A stretch of 28,257 nt of DNA from an uncultured Clostridia bacterium (GCA_945949385.1 CAMFEL010000006.1:1-28257); one strand, 5' to 3'; positions 20,160-28,257 are shown, counted from the stretch's first letter. Notes: generated by a model not told the origin, from the letters alone. Program-made: numbers and translations.

Positions 20160-23129
20160 ATGAAACTCAGAAAAATAATATGTGCCTTCCTTGCACTTGT
20201 AATGGCGTTGGGCGCTGTTTATACGGGCGCTTTGGGCGTTTATGCCGCTGAAGGCGACGCCGCTTCGACCGAAGAAGAGGAAGCTGCTACCATAAATTAC
20301 CTTACCGACGCCTTTAAGTCTCCCGAGGAAAAGCTTGCTACCATGAGACTGGCAAAGAGTCAGGACGGCTACGAGCTTTATATCGACGATTACAGCGGAG
20401 AAATTGCTTTTCGCAAAACGGGAACGGATAATATTCTGTTCTCCAACCCTTACGATGTGGCGGACAACGGAACCAACTGGGCGTCTGCCGCTACCAGACA
20501 GAAGCTTATGTCCCAGATAGCGGTCACATACGAGACAAACGGAACAAAATCCACTATGTATTCGTATAAAGAGGCTGCGCTGAGAGATCAGATCACCGTT
20601 AAAAATATCAAAAACGGTATCCGCGTGGAGTACACAATAGGCGAGCTTGCAACTACCCGTCTTGTACCCCGTATGATTTCCAAGGATCGCTTTGAACTGA
20701 TGATCAAATCAAAGATCACAGACCAGGCGAGTCTTGACAGACTGATGTCCTTCTATAAGCTGTACGATACCTCGGACAGAAACCTGACAGAGCGTCAGGT
20801 CAAGGAGATACAGGCATCCTTCCCGGTAACCAAGCAGTTTGCCGTGTATGTCTGCACTCCCGACATCGAGTCCAAGGAGCTTAAAACCTGCGAGACCATA
20901 ATCAAGACTTACTGCCCCAACTACACCTATGAGGAAATGGATCAGGACCACGCAGACTGCGACTACACCGTTTCCGACAAGGCTCCGCCGAACTTCAAGA
21001 TGGCAATAGAATATACCATCTCCGAGGACGGTCTTGAGGCGAGACTTCCCGCAAACGGTATCCGCTTTGACGAGGAAAACCTTGCTCTTAAGAGCATTGA
21101 CCTGCTGCCTTATATGGGTGCGGGCAGAACCAAGTACACCGGCTACACCTTTATTCCCGACGGCTCCGGTACGCTGATACGCTTTGAGGATATAAAGGGT
21201 AAGACCTATAATGTATCCCGTCAGCTCTACGGCGAGGACTACGCTTATCACGAGATCTCCGGACAGCATTCCGAGACCATGAGAATGCCCGTGTTCGGCG
21301 TTGTGGAGGATGTAAAGCAATATGCCGCATCGGCTGAGAACCCCGGCGTAATGGTGGAGACGGGCGCGACCGTATCCCAGGGCTACTTCGCAGTTATCAC
21401 CGAGGGCGACTCTATGGCAACGCTGAAGTCTGAGCACGGCGGAAACCAGCATTGCTACAACAATGTTTATGCTATATTCTCACCCCGCCCCTCAGACAAG
21501 TACAATCTTTCTGCAACCGTCTCCGTAAACGGCAACTCCGCCGTTACAAAGACAACTCCCAGAAAGTATTCCGGCTCTTACCGCATACAGTACACTCTGC
21601 TCGGCACAGACAATTCGGACGGCACAAAATCCTATGCCGCGTCTTACGTGGGCATGGCGCAGGTGTACCGTGACTACCTTGAAAAGACAGGGCAGATCAC
21701 AAGGCTTACCTCCGAGGATGTAAACAGCGATCTACCCCTTTATCTGGAAACGCTGGGAACAGATTATATGGAGGATACGTTCCTTTCCGTTCCGATATAT
21801 GTCAATATCCCGCTGACTACCTTTGACGATGTAAAGACAATATACGACGAGCTCAGCGACGCGGGTATAACAAATATCAACTTCCGTCTTACGGGTTATT
21901 ATAACGACGGACTTCTTAACACATATCCCTCAAAGGTTGACATCTCGGGTGCGGTCGGCGGCTCCTCCGGTTTCAAAGATCTGTTGGAGTACGCAAAGGA
22001 CAATGACTTCGGCATATATCCCGACTTTAATATGGCGTATGTAATAAGCAGATCTGCCTTTGACGGTGTGTCTCCCAAACGCGACTATGCAAAGTCTATG
22101 GACGGAAGATATATGTCCCGCAGATATTACGACGCGGCAACGCAGAAGTTCGCTTCGGCGTATGAGATGATCATGTCTCCCTCTATGTTCTCGTATTTCG
22201 AGGCAAAGCTTGAAAAGAGCCTGAGCAAGTATGATAAGTCCGGACTTACCGGAATATCCCTTTCCACTCTGGGTACAGATCTGAACTCCGACTTTGACGA
22301 GGACGATCCTTACAACCGCGAGGACGCAAAGGGCTACACCGAGGAAACCCTTGCGGCTCTGGGCGAGAAGTACGACCTTATGGTAGACGGCGGTAACGCA
22401 TACACGCTGAAATACACAAATCACATTATTTCCCTGCCCACGGAGTCTTCCAATTACCTCAACGCCAGCGAGGCTGTGCCCTTTGAGGCTCTGGTGCTCC
22501 ACGGCTATGTGAACTATACCGGCGACGCTATCAATATGCAGGGCGATGTTACCAACGCACTGCTGAAGAGCGTTGAAAACGGCTCGGCACTGTACTTCAT
22601 TCTCTGCTATCAGAATACAAGCATGCTGAAGAACTACTTCACTACCAGCAAGTATTATTCCGTGGCGTACGATATATGGAAAGCGGATATTATTGAGTAT
22701 TATAACCGTATAAATGACGCCATGAAGGATCTTCAGACAAGCGTTATTATCGATCATCAGTATATGGACGCTTACAGAATCGTGACCGAGGAGGATCAGC
22801 AAAAGACCCCCGAGGAAATTGCCGAGGAGGAGGCTGCCGAGAAGAAGGCTCAGGAGGATGCAGAGCGCGAAAGCCTCAGAGCAGCTCTTGAAGCCTCCAG
22901 AGGTCAGACTCCTACTACAAACCGCCGTCCCGATTCCAATAAGAACAACGGCGCCTCCGGCTCGGGAGACACAAAGGTGGCAACCGAGAGCGGAACCGTT
23001 ATCAGAGTGGAGTATGAGGGCGGAACAAGCTTCATCATCAACTACAACTCCTTCGATATAAAGGTAGAGTTCGGCGGCGAGACCTACGATGTGGGTGCTC
23101 TCGACTTTATCAGAGTTGACGCAGACTGA
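20160..23129 (+). CDS. DUF5696-type secreted protein, possible glycan-active enzyme
   Basis: This 989-residue secreted protein has a signal peptide ending near AYAAEG-like VYAAEG (residues 20-31) and no lipobox, sortase motif or C-terminal anchor. Beta-rich sequence fills residues 40-480. Residues about 498-870 match what I know of DUF5696 and have the alternating pattern of a barrel: INFRLTGYYNDGLL, FGIYPDFNMAYV, GISLSTLGTDLNSDFDEDD, LMVDGGNAY. Acidic residues at strand ends could be catalytic, but this is inference and no glycoside-hydrolase family is recognised. An acidic, coiled-coil-like helix (about 876-915), a low-complexity linker and a small beta domain (947-989) end the protein. It is cotranscribed with two permease pairs. 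Confidence 0.75.
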   Translation: MKLRKIICAFLALVMALGAVYTGALGVYAAEGDAASTEEEEAATINYLTDAFKSPEEKLATMRLAKSQDGYELYIDDYSGEIAFRKTGTDNILFSNPYDVADNGTNWASAATRQKLMSQIAVTYETNGTKSTMYSYKEAALRDQITVKNIKNGIRVEYTIGELATTRLVPRMISKDRFELMIKSKITDQASLDRLMSFYKLYDTSDRNLTERQVKEIQASFPVTKQFAVYVCTPDIESKELKTCETIIKTYCPNYTYEEMDQDHADCDYTVSDKAPPNFKMAIEYTISEDGLEARLPANGIRFDEENLALKSIDLLPYMGAGRTKYTGYTFIPDGSGTLIRFEDIKGKTYNVSRQLYGEDYAYHEISGQHSETMRMPVFGVVEDVKQYAASAENPGVMVETGATVSQGYFAVITEGDSMATLKSEHGGNQHCYNNVYAIFSPRPSDKYNLSATVSVNGNSAVTKTTPRKYSGSYRIQYTLLGTDNSDGTKSYAASYVGMAQVYRDYLEKTGQITRLTSEDVNSDLPLYLETLGTDYMEDTFLSVPIYVNIPLTTFDDVKTIYDELSDAGITNINFRLTGYYNDGLLNTYPSKVDISGAVGGSSGFKDLLEYAKDNDFGIYPDFNMAYVISRSAFDGVSPKRDYAKSMDGRYMSRRYYDAATQKFASAYEMIMSPSMFSYFEAKLEKSLSKYDKSGLTGISLSTLGTDLNSDFDEDDPYNREDAKGYTEETLAALGEKYDLMVDGGNAYTLKYTNHIISLPTESSNYLNASEAVPFEALVLHGYVNYTGDAINMQGDVTNALLKSVENGSALYFILCYQNTSMLKNYFTTSKYYSVAYDIWKADIIEYYNRINDAMKDLQTSVIIDHQYMDAYRIVTEEDQQKTPEEIAEEEAAEKKAQEDAERESLRAALEASRGQTPTTNRRPDSNKNNGASGSGDTKVATESGTVIRVEYEGGTSFIINYNSFDIKVEFGGETYDVGALDFIRVDAD

Positions 23130-23146
23130 GAAAGGAGGAACGAATA

Positions 23147-24130
23147 ATGAGACTGAATATTTTCAAAAAATCCGACAAACAGCTCGGAGTAGTCAAGGAG
23201 CGCCGGCGCGGCGCATCCCTGCAGGCAAAAAAAGCGCGTGTCGGCTGGCTCTTCGTTGCCCCTTTCATCTTCGGCTTTTTCCTGATATATATTCCGATAA
23301 TATTCGGAAGCCTGAAGTACAGCTTCAACGAAATCGATATTTTGTCCGGCGGCGGTTATGAGCTTGTCTGGGTAGGATTCAAAAACTACGCCACCGCGCT
23401 TGGAGACCAGGCATTTATGCAGACACTTGCCAACGGTATTGTAGGGCTTATCATTGATATACCCACCATACTTCTGTTCTCCCTGTTTATTGCAATTCTT
23501 CTTAACCAGAAAATGCCCGGCAGAACGGCGTTCCGAGCTATCTTCTTCATCCCGGTGCTTCTTACTACGGGACTTATAGCAAGCATAGACTCCGGCAACC
23601 TTATTGCTCAGAACATGGGCTCCTCTTCAGGTATCGATACCGGTGCGTCAGAGGAATCGGGCGTCTCAAGTATCGTGTCCGCAACGGATATGCAGAGCCT
23701 GTTCTCCGGCATGATAGTCGGTAAGGAGCTTGCTAAATATGTTGCGGATATGGTAAACAAGATATTCGACATAGTCAACCGCTCCGGCGTACAGATGCTT
23801 ATATTCCTTGCGGGACTTCAGGGTATATCGCCCTCCATATACGAGTCCTGCGAAATTGAGGGCGCCAGCGCATGGGAGACTTTCTGGAAGATAACGCTTC
23901 CCATGATTTCTCCCATGATACTTGTAAACGCGGTGTATACGGTCATAGACTCCTTTACCTCCGGTGACAACAAGGTCATGACCTATATAAACACCCTGTA
24001 CAATCAGGCGGGCGACTCTAACGTTATTAGTTCTGCCATGGCGTGGATGTACTTCCTGCTGGTTATTCTCATAGTAGCGGCGGTAGCGGGCATCATAAGC
24101 TCTGTGGTGTTCTATAACAGGAAAGACTGA
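23147..24130 (+). CDS. Sugar ABC transporter permease, MalF type (pair 2)
   Basis: The 327-residue permease has a basic N-terminus, a first segment VGWLFVAPFIFGFFLIYIPIIFG and the EAA loop YESCEIEGASAWETFWKITLP. It differs from the first MalF-type protein of the operon. An additional Ser/Gly-rich stretch (about 147-190, around NMGSSSGIDTGASEESG) lies between the third and fourth membrane segments, on the expected outer face. It begins 17 bases after the DUF5696 gene with AAAGGAGG upstream, and its partner permease follows after a 17-base gap. This second pair has no binding protein or ATPase of its own in the operon. Confidence 0.92.
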   Translation: MRLNIFKKSDKQLGVVKERRRGASLQAKKARVGWLFVAPFIFGFFLIYIPIIFGSLKYSFNEIDILSGGGYELVWVGFKNYATALGDQAFMQTLANGIVGLIIDIPTILLFSLFIAILLNQKMPGRTAFRAIFFIPVLLTTGLIASIDSGNLIAQNMGSSSGIDTGASEESGVSSIVSATDMQSLFSGMIVGKELAKYVADMVNKIFDIVNRSGVQMLIFLAGLQGISPSIYESCEIEGASAWETFWKITLPMISPMILVNAVYTVIDSFTSGDNKVMTYINTLYNQAGDSNVISSAMAWMYFLLVILIVAAVAGIISSVVFYNRKD

Positions 24131-24147
24131 GAAAGGAGGATAGGCAT

Positions 24148-25200
24148 ATGGAAAACGTGACAAAAGTAAAAAGAGAAAGCAAAAACAGAATAAGAGTCGA
24201 GTTTGACCGTACCCCCCTCCTTGAAAGACTGAAAAGCAAATATTTCAGCACCTATTTTCTGGGTAAGGTAGTGTGGTTTTTGTTCAGGTTCATACTGCTT
24301 TTGGGTGTCAGCTATGTCATACTGTTCCCCTTCTACTCCAAGATAGCCTCCTCCTTTATGAGCCCGGACGACTTTCTTGATGTGACGGTAAGACTTATCC
24401 CCAGATACCCTACTCTTGATACATACAAAGCTATTATTGTGGAAAACGGGTACCTGAAGGCACTGCTTAACACCTTCATACTGGCAGGCTCCTGCGCGCT
24501 GATTCAGACCTTTGTGTGCAGCCTTGTGGGATACGGCTTTGCAAAGTTCAAATTCAAGTTCAACAAGCTGCTGTTCCTTTTGGTGGTGTTCACCATGATC
24601 GTGCCTCACTCAACGCTTCAGCTTTCCATGTTCATGGAGTTCAGATACTTCGATATTCTGGGTATACTGAATTTGCTGGGCGGCGGCGTGGTCGACTGGA
24701 TAAACCTTTTGGAGGATACCTCCCTGAACCTTATAAACACCTACTGGCCGCTGTGGATACTGTCAGCCACCGCGCTGGCGTTCAAGAACGGTTTGTATAT
24801 CTTTATGCTGCGCCAGTTCTTCAGCGGTATACCGGATGAGCTTGAGGAATCTGCCGCCGTTGACGGCTGCGGCGTTATGAGAACCTTTATTCAGATAGTT
24901 CTTCCCAACGCTGTCCCTATGATGATCACGGTGTTTATGTTCGCCTTCTCATGGCAGTGGACCGATAACTTCTATACCGGCTCAAGCGGCGTGTTCTATA
25001 CTACCTCGGGACCCCACCTTATGCCCGATATAGTAAATATTCCCGTTTCGCTGAATATTACTTCGGCGGCGGCAACCCAATACCAGACGGCGATTACGAA
25101 TACCTGCGGTATTCTCATACTTCTGCCTCTTATCATTATCTACTGTGTGGCGCAGAAGTGGATTATCCAGGGTATCGAGCGCTCCGGTATTACGGGCTGA
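24148..25200 (+). CDS. Sugar ABC transporter permease, MalG type (pair 2)
   Basis: This 350-residue permease is longer than the first MalG-type subunit, with an extended charged N-terminus (about 45 residues) before the first segment FILLLGVSYVILFPFYSKIASSF. The EAA loop is ESAAVDGCGVMRTFIQIVLPNAVPMM. Membrane segments such as LLFLLVVFTMIVPHSTLQLSMFM and GILILLPLIIIYCVAQKWII are clear. AAGGAGG lies eight bases before the ATG. It is the last gene of the transporter block, and strong hairpins follow. It presumably forms a heterodimer with the preceding permease. Confidence 0.92.
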   Translation: MENVTKVKRESKNRIRVEFDRTPLLERLKSKYFSTYFLGKVVWFLFRFILLLGVSYVILFPFYSKIASSFMSPDDFLDVTVRLIPRYPTLDTYKAIIVENGYLKALLNTFILAGSCALIQTFVCSLVGYGFAKFKFKFNKLLFLLVVFTMIVPHSTLQLSMFMEFRYFDILGILNLLGGGVVDWINLLEDTSLNLINTYWPLWILSATALAFKNGLYIFMLRQFFSGIPDELEESAAVDGCGVMRTFIQIVLPNAVPMMITVFMFAFSWQWTDNFYTGSSGVFYTTSGPHLMPDIVNIPVSLNITSAAATQYQTAITNTCGILILLPLIIIYCVAQKWIIQGIERSGITG

Positions 25201-25223
25201 TTGAAAAAAGTTTTCAAAAAGTA

Positions 25224-25252
25224 TACGGGGACTCTCATTACGAGTCCCCGTA
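25224..25252. terminator. Strong hairpin after the transporter operon
   Basis: TACGGGGACTC (25224-25234) pairs perfectly with GAGTCCCCGTA (25242-25252) around a seven-base loop. No T-run follows on the plus strand; a second palindrome CCCGTACGGG (25253-25262) adjoins instead. The minus strand does have T-runs after the hairpin (from the A-runs at 25203-25208 and 25216-25220). It is therefore a better intrinsic terminator for leftward than for rightward transcription. Confidence 0.55.
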
Positions 25253-25285
25253 CCCGTACGGGAAATATGCCTCAAACGGGGGCGG

Positions 25286-25332
25286 TACATAGACCTAAGG
25301 GGCTGTCTCTGACAGCCCCTTAGGTCTATGTA
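25286..25332. repeat. 22-bp perfect inverted repeat before gatC
   Basis: Bases 25286-25307 and 25311-25332 are perfect reverse complements around a TCT loop. The inner stem is AGGGGCTGTC / GACAGCCCCT. The hairpin ends 16 bases before the gatC ATG and lacks an adjacent T-run on either strand. It could terminate read-through weakly, or protect or fold the gatC leader. I see no convincing promoter for gatCAB in 25201-25348. Confidence 0.7.
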
Positions 25333-25348
25333 TGAAACGGAGAGAGAA

Positions 25349-25732
25349 ATGGAAAACAGTATTGATATAAAAAAGCTTGCGAAATGCGCAATGCTGAACC
25401 TTGAAAAAGACGGGGCCGAGGGAATGCAGGCGGCGGTGGAAAAGTCTGTAGAAAGCTGCGGGGTGCTTGCCGAGGTTTTTGAAAAGGGAAGTGTTGAGCA
25501 TTTGACGGTCGCCGGCGGCAAGTACAACATCTGCGGCACCGACGGCACGCACAACATCTGCGGCACCGACGGAATTAACGGCACCGACGGCGGTACGGGA
25601 GAAAGTGCAGGTGCAGCAGTTCTGCGTTCGGACGAGCCTTGCGAGGCTGACAGCGCGGTTGTACAAAGAATACTGAAAGCCGCGCCTGAGACCTACGAAA
25701 ATTGTATCGCCGTGCCGAGAGTAGTGGAATGA
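25349..25732 (+). CDS. gatC: Asp/Glu-tRNA amidotransferase subunit C with repeat insertion
   Basis: GatC is the small helical subunit that holds GatA and GatB together in the complex that converts Glu-tRNA(Gln) and Asp-tRNA(Asn) to their amidated forms. The C-terminus VLRSDEP...AAPETYENCIAVPRVVE is diagnostic, and the N-terminal helix (IDIKKLAKCAMLNLEKD) fits. The length is 127 residues against about 95 for the family. The excess is a low-complexity insertion at about 54-90 with repeated NICGTDG units. GGAGAG precedes the ATG at 25349; an in-frame ATG at 25328 lies inside the hairpin and is rejected. It is cotranscribed with gatA, which starts 20 bases after the gatC stop. Confidence 0.88.
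   Translation: MENSIDIKKLAKCAMLNLEKDGAEGMQAAVEKSVESCGVLAEVFEKGSVEHLTVAGGKYNICGTDGTHNICGTDGINGTDGGTGESAGAAVLRSDEPCEADSAVVQRILKAAPETYENCIAVPRVVE
25524..25573 (+). repeat. In-frame 27-bp tandem repeat inside gatC
   Basis: ACAACATCTGCGGCACCGAC begins at 25524 and again at 25551, a 27-bp (nine-codon) period. A third partial unit, AACGGCACCGACGG, follows at 25577-25590. Because the unit is a multiple of three, the reading frame of gatC is kept. The repeats look like replication-slippage expansion. Confidence 0.85.
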
Positions 25733-25752
25733 CCCACGGGAGAGAAAGCTGT

Positions 25753-27216
25753 ATGGAAAAAATCACGGTTACAGCCGCGGCAAAGGCTTTGCGTGCGGGA
25801 AAAGTGTCCGCCGCGGAGCTTACAAGGTCATGTTTAGATAATATTGAAAAACACGACGGGGAGCTGGGCGCATTTTTGCATACTGACCCGGAGAAAGCGC
25901 TTCGGGCGGCGGAGAGCGCGGACAGGCTGATATGTGAAGCGAGAAAAAGCGGGGAAGAATACAGTCTGCCCCTGCTTGCGGGTATACCGGCGGCTGTGAA
26001 AGACAATCTGTGTACCTGCGACGCCCCTACTACCTGCGCTTCGCTGATGCTGAAAGGCTACATCCCGCCTTATGACGCGGCAGCAGTCGAGAAACTGCGC
26101 GATGCAGGCAGCATTATTGTGGGTAAAACAAATCTGGATGAGTTTGCCATGGGAGACTCTACACAGAATTCCGCATATAAAAAGACAAAAAATCCCCTTG
26201 ACCCCTCCCGCCTGCCCGGCGGCTCCTCGGGCGGCTCTGCCGCCGCGATTGCGTCCTGTATGTGCGCCTTTGCGCTGGGTACGGATACGGCAGGCTCCGT
26301 GCGTGAGCCTGCCGCCGCCTGCGGCATTGTGGGATTTCGACCTACCTACGGGGGTATTTCCAGATACGGTATGATCTCACTTGCGTCCTCTATGGATACG
26401 GTGGGCGTTCTTTCACACAGTGTTGCCGACTGCGCCGCGGTGTATTTGACGCTTGCGGGGCGTGACGGAAGGGACGCTACTTCAAGGGACTCCGCCGTAT
26501 GTTCCGACCTTGCAGAGCGGCTTGCAGAGGGCGGCGCCGACGCTTTGCGCGGGCTGCGGGTAGGAATAATTCAGGATTTGTGCGACATGGCGTCCGGGGA
26601 AGTGAAAAAAGCCGTTCTTGACGCCGCCGGGACTATGGAAAAATACGGAGCCGCATCGGTGCAGGTATCCGCTCCCGATCTGAAATACGCGCCTGCGGCG
26701 TACAGCGTTATTTGCGCGGGAGAGGCGTCCTCAAACCTTGCCCGCTTTGACGGGATACGCTTCGGGCACAGAAGCGGCGGAGGCTTTTCGGATATAAGTG
26801 AAGTTTACGAAATGAGCCGCGGTGAGGGCTTCGGAGCTGAAGTCAAGCGCAGGATTCTTTTCGGAACCTATGTCCTGGGCGAGGGACGCGAAAAATATTG
26901 GGAAGCCGCAGCAGAAGTGCGCCGCCGTATAAGAAGGGAGATCGAAAACGCACTTTGCGGCGTTGACATTCTTTTGTATCCCTCCGCGCTGAAAACGGCG
27001 GGAAAGGCTGACGGAGCAGTTTTTGATTTTACGGGGGCTGAGGGAATATGCTCCCTGCCCGCAAGCTTTGCGGGGATCCCGGCGATCTCTCTTCCCTGCG
27101 GAAAAGACGGGGACGGTATGCCCATAGGACTTCAGCTTGCGGCGCGCGCAGACGGGGAAGAACAGCTTTTTTGTGCGGCGTCGGCGCTTGAGGGGGTGCT
27201 CGGAAGTGGCAGATGA
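25753..27216 (+). CDS. gatA: Asp/Glu-tRNA amidotransferase subunit A
   Basis: This is the glutaminase subunit of GatCAB: it releases ammonia from glutamine and channels it to GatB. The 487 residues are standard. The amidase-signature triad is visible as Lys83 (AVKDNL), Ser158 (GGSSGGSAAA) and Ser182 (TDTAGSVREPAA), each shifted by four from the well-studied Staphylococcus enzyme. The start at 25753 gives MEKITVTAAAKALRAG, matching family N-termini, with GGGAGAG upstream. An ATG at 25729 overlapping the gatC stop in ATGA is an alternative. SDTGGS of many homologues reads TDTAGS here, a minor change. gatB overlaps its 3' end. Confidence 0.95.
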   Translation: MEKITVTAAAKALRAGKVSAAELTRSCLDNIEKHDGELGAFLHTDPEKALRAAESADRLICEARKSGEEYSLPLLAGIPAAVKDNLCTCDAPTTCASLMLKGYIPPYDAAAVEKLRDAGSIIVGKTNLDEFAMGDSTQNSAYKKTKNPLDPSRLPGGSSGGSAAAIASCMCAFALGTDTAGSVREPAAACGIVGFRPTYGGISRYGMISLASSMDTVGVLSHSVADCAAVYLTLAGRDGRDATSRDSAVCSDLAERLAEGGADALRGLRVGIIQDLCDMASGEVKKAVLDAAGTMEKYGAASVQVSAPDLKYAPAAYSVICAGEASSNLARFDGIRFGHRSGGGFSDISEVYEMSRGEGFGAEVKRRILFGTYVLGEGREKYWEAAAEVRRRIRREIENALCGVDILLYPSALKTAGKADGAVFDFTGAEGICSLPASFAGIPAISLPCGKDGDGMPIGLQLAARADGEEQLFCAASALEGVLGSGR

Positions 27217-28257
27217 AAAAGAGATGCTTCAGGAATACGAGGCAGTAATAGGCGTTGAAATCCACGCGGAGCTCAGTGTGAAAACAAAGCTGTTCTGCTC
27301 CTGCTCCACTGCTTTCGGCGCGACGCCCAATACGCAGATATGCCCGGTGTGCATGGGACTTCCGGGGGCTATGCCCTCTCTGAACGCTGCGGCGGTGGAA
27401 TGCGCGGTGAAAGCCGGGGCGGCGCTGGGGTGCAAAATATCTCCCGTGTCGGCTTTCGACCGGAAAAACTATTATTATCCCGATCTGCCGAAGGGATATC
27501 AGATCTCCCAGTATTTCAGGCCCATATGCACGGGCGGCTCTCTTGAGATCGGCACGGAAAACGGAAAAAAGCGTATCGGCATTACAAGGATCCATATGGA
27601 GGAGGACGCGGGAAAGCTTATTCACAGCGAAAAATACGGCACGCTTATTGACTGCAACCGCTGCGGCGTGCCGCTTATCGAGATAGTCAGCGAGCCTGAC
27701 CTCAGAAGCGGTGCGGAGGCGGCGGAGTTTTTCCGCAAAATACGCGCAGTCCTTATGTACGCCGGCGTCACCGACGGAAAAATGAACGAGGGGTCTCTGC
27801 GATGCGACATAAATCTGTCCGTGAGAAAAAAAGGCGACACTTCTCTCGGTGTGCGCACGGAGACGAAAAATCTCAACTCTTTCCGCAATGTGGAAAAGGC
27901 GGCGGAGTGCGAATTTGAAAGGCAGTTGCGCCTCATAAAAGAGGGAAAAGCAGTGGTGCGGGAAACGCGCCGCTTTGACGCTGACAGGGGTGTTACTTTC
28001 CCCATGCGAAAAAAAGAAAGCGCCGAAGACTACCGTTATTATCCCGAGCCTGACCTTTTGCCCGTCGTTCTGAGTGACGGGGAAACAGAAAGAATTTGCC
28101 GCTCTCTGCCGGAAATGCCGGAGGAGAGGGTTAAACGGTATTTTGACAGCTACGGAATTCCCGTGTCCGACGGCGCGCTTATAACTGCGGAGCCATCTGT
28201 TGCCGATTGGTTTGAGAGGACGGTAAAAATCAGCCGCTATCCGCGCATATGCGCAAA
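27206..28257 (+). CDS. gatB: Asp/Glu-tRNA amidotransferase subunit B, partial
   Basis: GatB binds the mischarged tRNA, phosphorylates the acyl group and amidates it with ammonia from GatA. The visible 350 residues include the N-terminal EAVIGVEIHAEL motif, zinc-ligand cysteines in CSCSTAF and ICPVCMGLPG, and FDRKNYYYPDLPKGYQISQY. HMEEDAGKL, SEPDLRSGAEA and DYRYYPEPDL follow, all typical of the family. The gene continues past the window edge, so the tail domain is missing. I use the GTG at 27206 because AGGGGG lies nine bases upstream, giving an 11-base overlap with gatA. An ATG at 27224 is an alternative that would remove six residues. Confidence 0.93.
   Translation, partial: MADEKEMLQEYEAVIGVEIHAELSVKTKLFCSCSTAFGATPNTQICPVCMGLPGAMPSLNAAAVECAVKAGAALGCKISPVSAFDRKNYYYPDLPKGYQISQYFRPICTGGSLEIGTENGKKRIGITRIHMEEDAGKLIHSEKYGTLIDCNRCGVPLIEIVSEPDLRSGAEAAEFFRKIRAVLMYAGVTDGKMNEGSLRCDINLSVRKKGDTSLGVRTETKNLNSFRNVEKAAECEFERQLRLIKEGKAVVRETRRFDADRGVTFPMRKKESAEDYRYYPEPDLLPVVLSDGETERICRSLPEMPEERVKRYFDSYGIPVSDGALITAEPSVADWFERTVKISRYPRICA

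Noticed and set aside
20709..22802. Two open frames on the minus strand within the DUF5696 gene
   Set aside because: They are antisense to a gene with a signal peptide, ribosome binding site and operon context, and they show no domain of their own.

Overview
The window looks like a chromosomal segment of a strictly anaerobic, spore-forming member of the Clostridia, probably an uncultured gut-type Oscillospirales or relative. The evidence is a class III (oxygen-sensitive) ribonucleotide reductase, an IreB-family phosphoprotein, a SleB-type cortex hydrolase, a clostridial D,D-carboxypeptidase homologue, a GatCAB amidotransferase operon and Gram-positive ribosome binding sites. No rRNA, tRNA, CRISPR array, transposase or phage gene was seen.

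Layout. (1) Positions 1-950 hold no convincing gene but carry five tandem copies of a hairpin-containing intergenic repeat, including a 182-bp segment present twice without a mismatch. (2) Minus strand, 1052-3805: nrdD-nrdG, with a well-formed promoter, two NrdR-box-like sites 32 bp apart, and a 22-bp-stem terminator that overlaps the nrdG stop codon. (3) Minus strand, 4085-9183: a probable five-gene unit read metY, metA, ireB, ribF, D,D-carboxypeptidase homologue. It starts from a good sigma-A-like promoter and ends in a double terminator. MetA carries Glu111, so metA and metY together make homocysteine through O-acetylhomoserine. The carboxypeptidase homologue has lost two of its three active-site motifs. 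(4) hemW (plus) is divergent from metY and has a 9-bp inverted repeat over its -10 region. hemW converges on a phosphoglycolate-phosphatase-like HAD gene (minus), with a shared bidirectional terminator. A SleB-like hydrolase (minus) follows.

(5) Positions 12254-12947 form a 694-bp gene-free region with two copies of a GTAAATA-A-TATTTAC palindrome, direct repeats, a consensus-like promoter and a structured leader. It precedes the most interesting block, 12948-25200 on the plus strand: a seven-gene putative carbohydrate-uptake operon. The order is a large substrate-binding protein with duplicated N-terminal sugar-binding-like domains, a MalF/MalG-type permease pair, an NHL-propeller/TPR/YIP1 membrane protein, a DUF5696-type secreted protein, and a second permease pair. 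It has no ATPase, no recognised glycoside hydrolase and no regulator. Both secreted proteins lack a lipobox, which is unusual for a Gram-positive ABC importer. I infer that the membrane-anchored propeller protein may hold the surface parts together.

(6) Two strong hairpins separate this block from gatC-gatA-gatB (plus). gatB runs off the end of the window. gatC carries an in-frame tandem-repeat insertion of about 35 codons.
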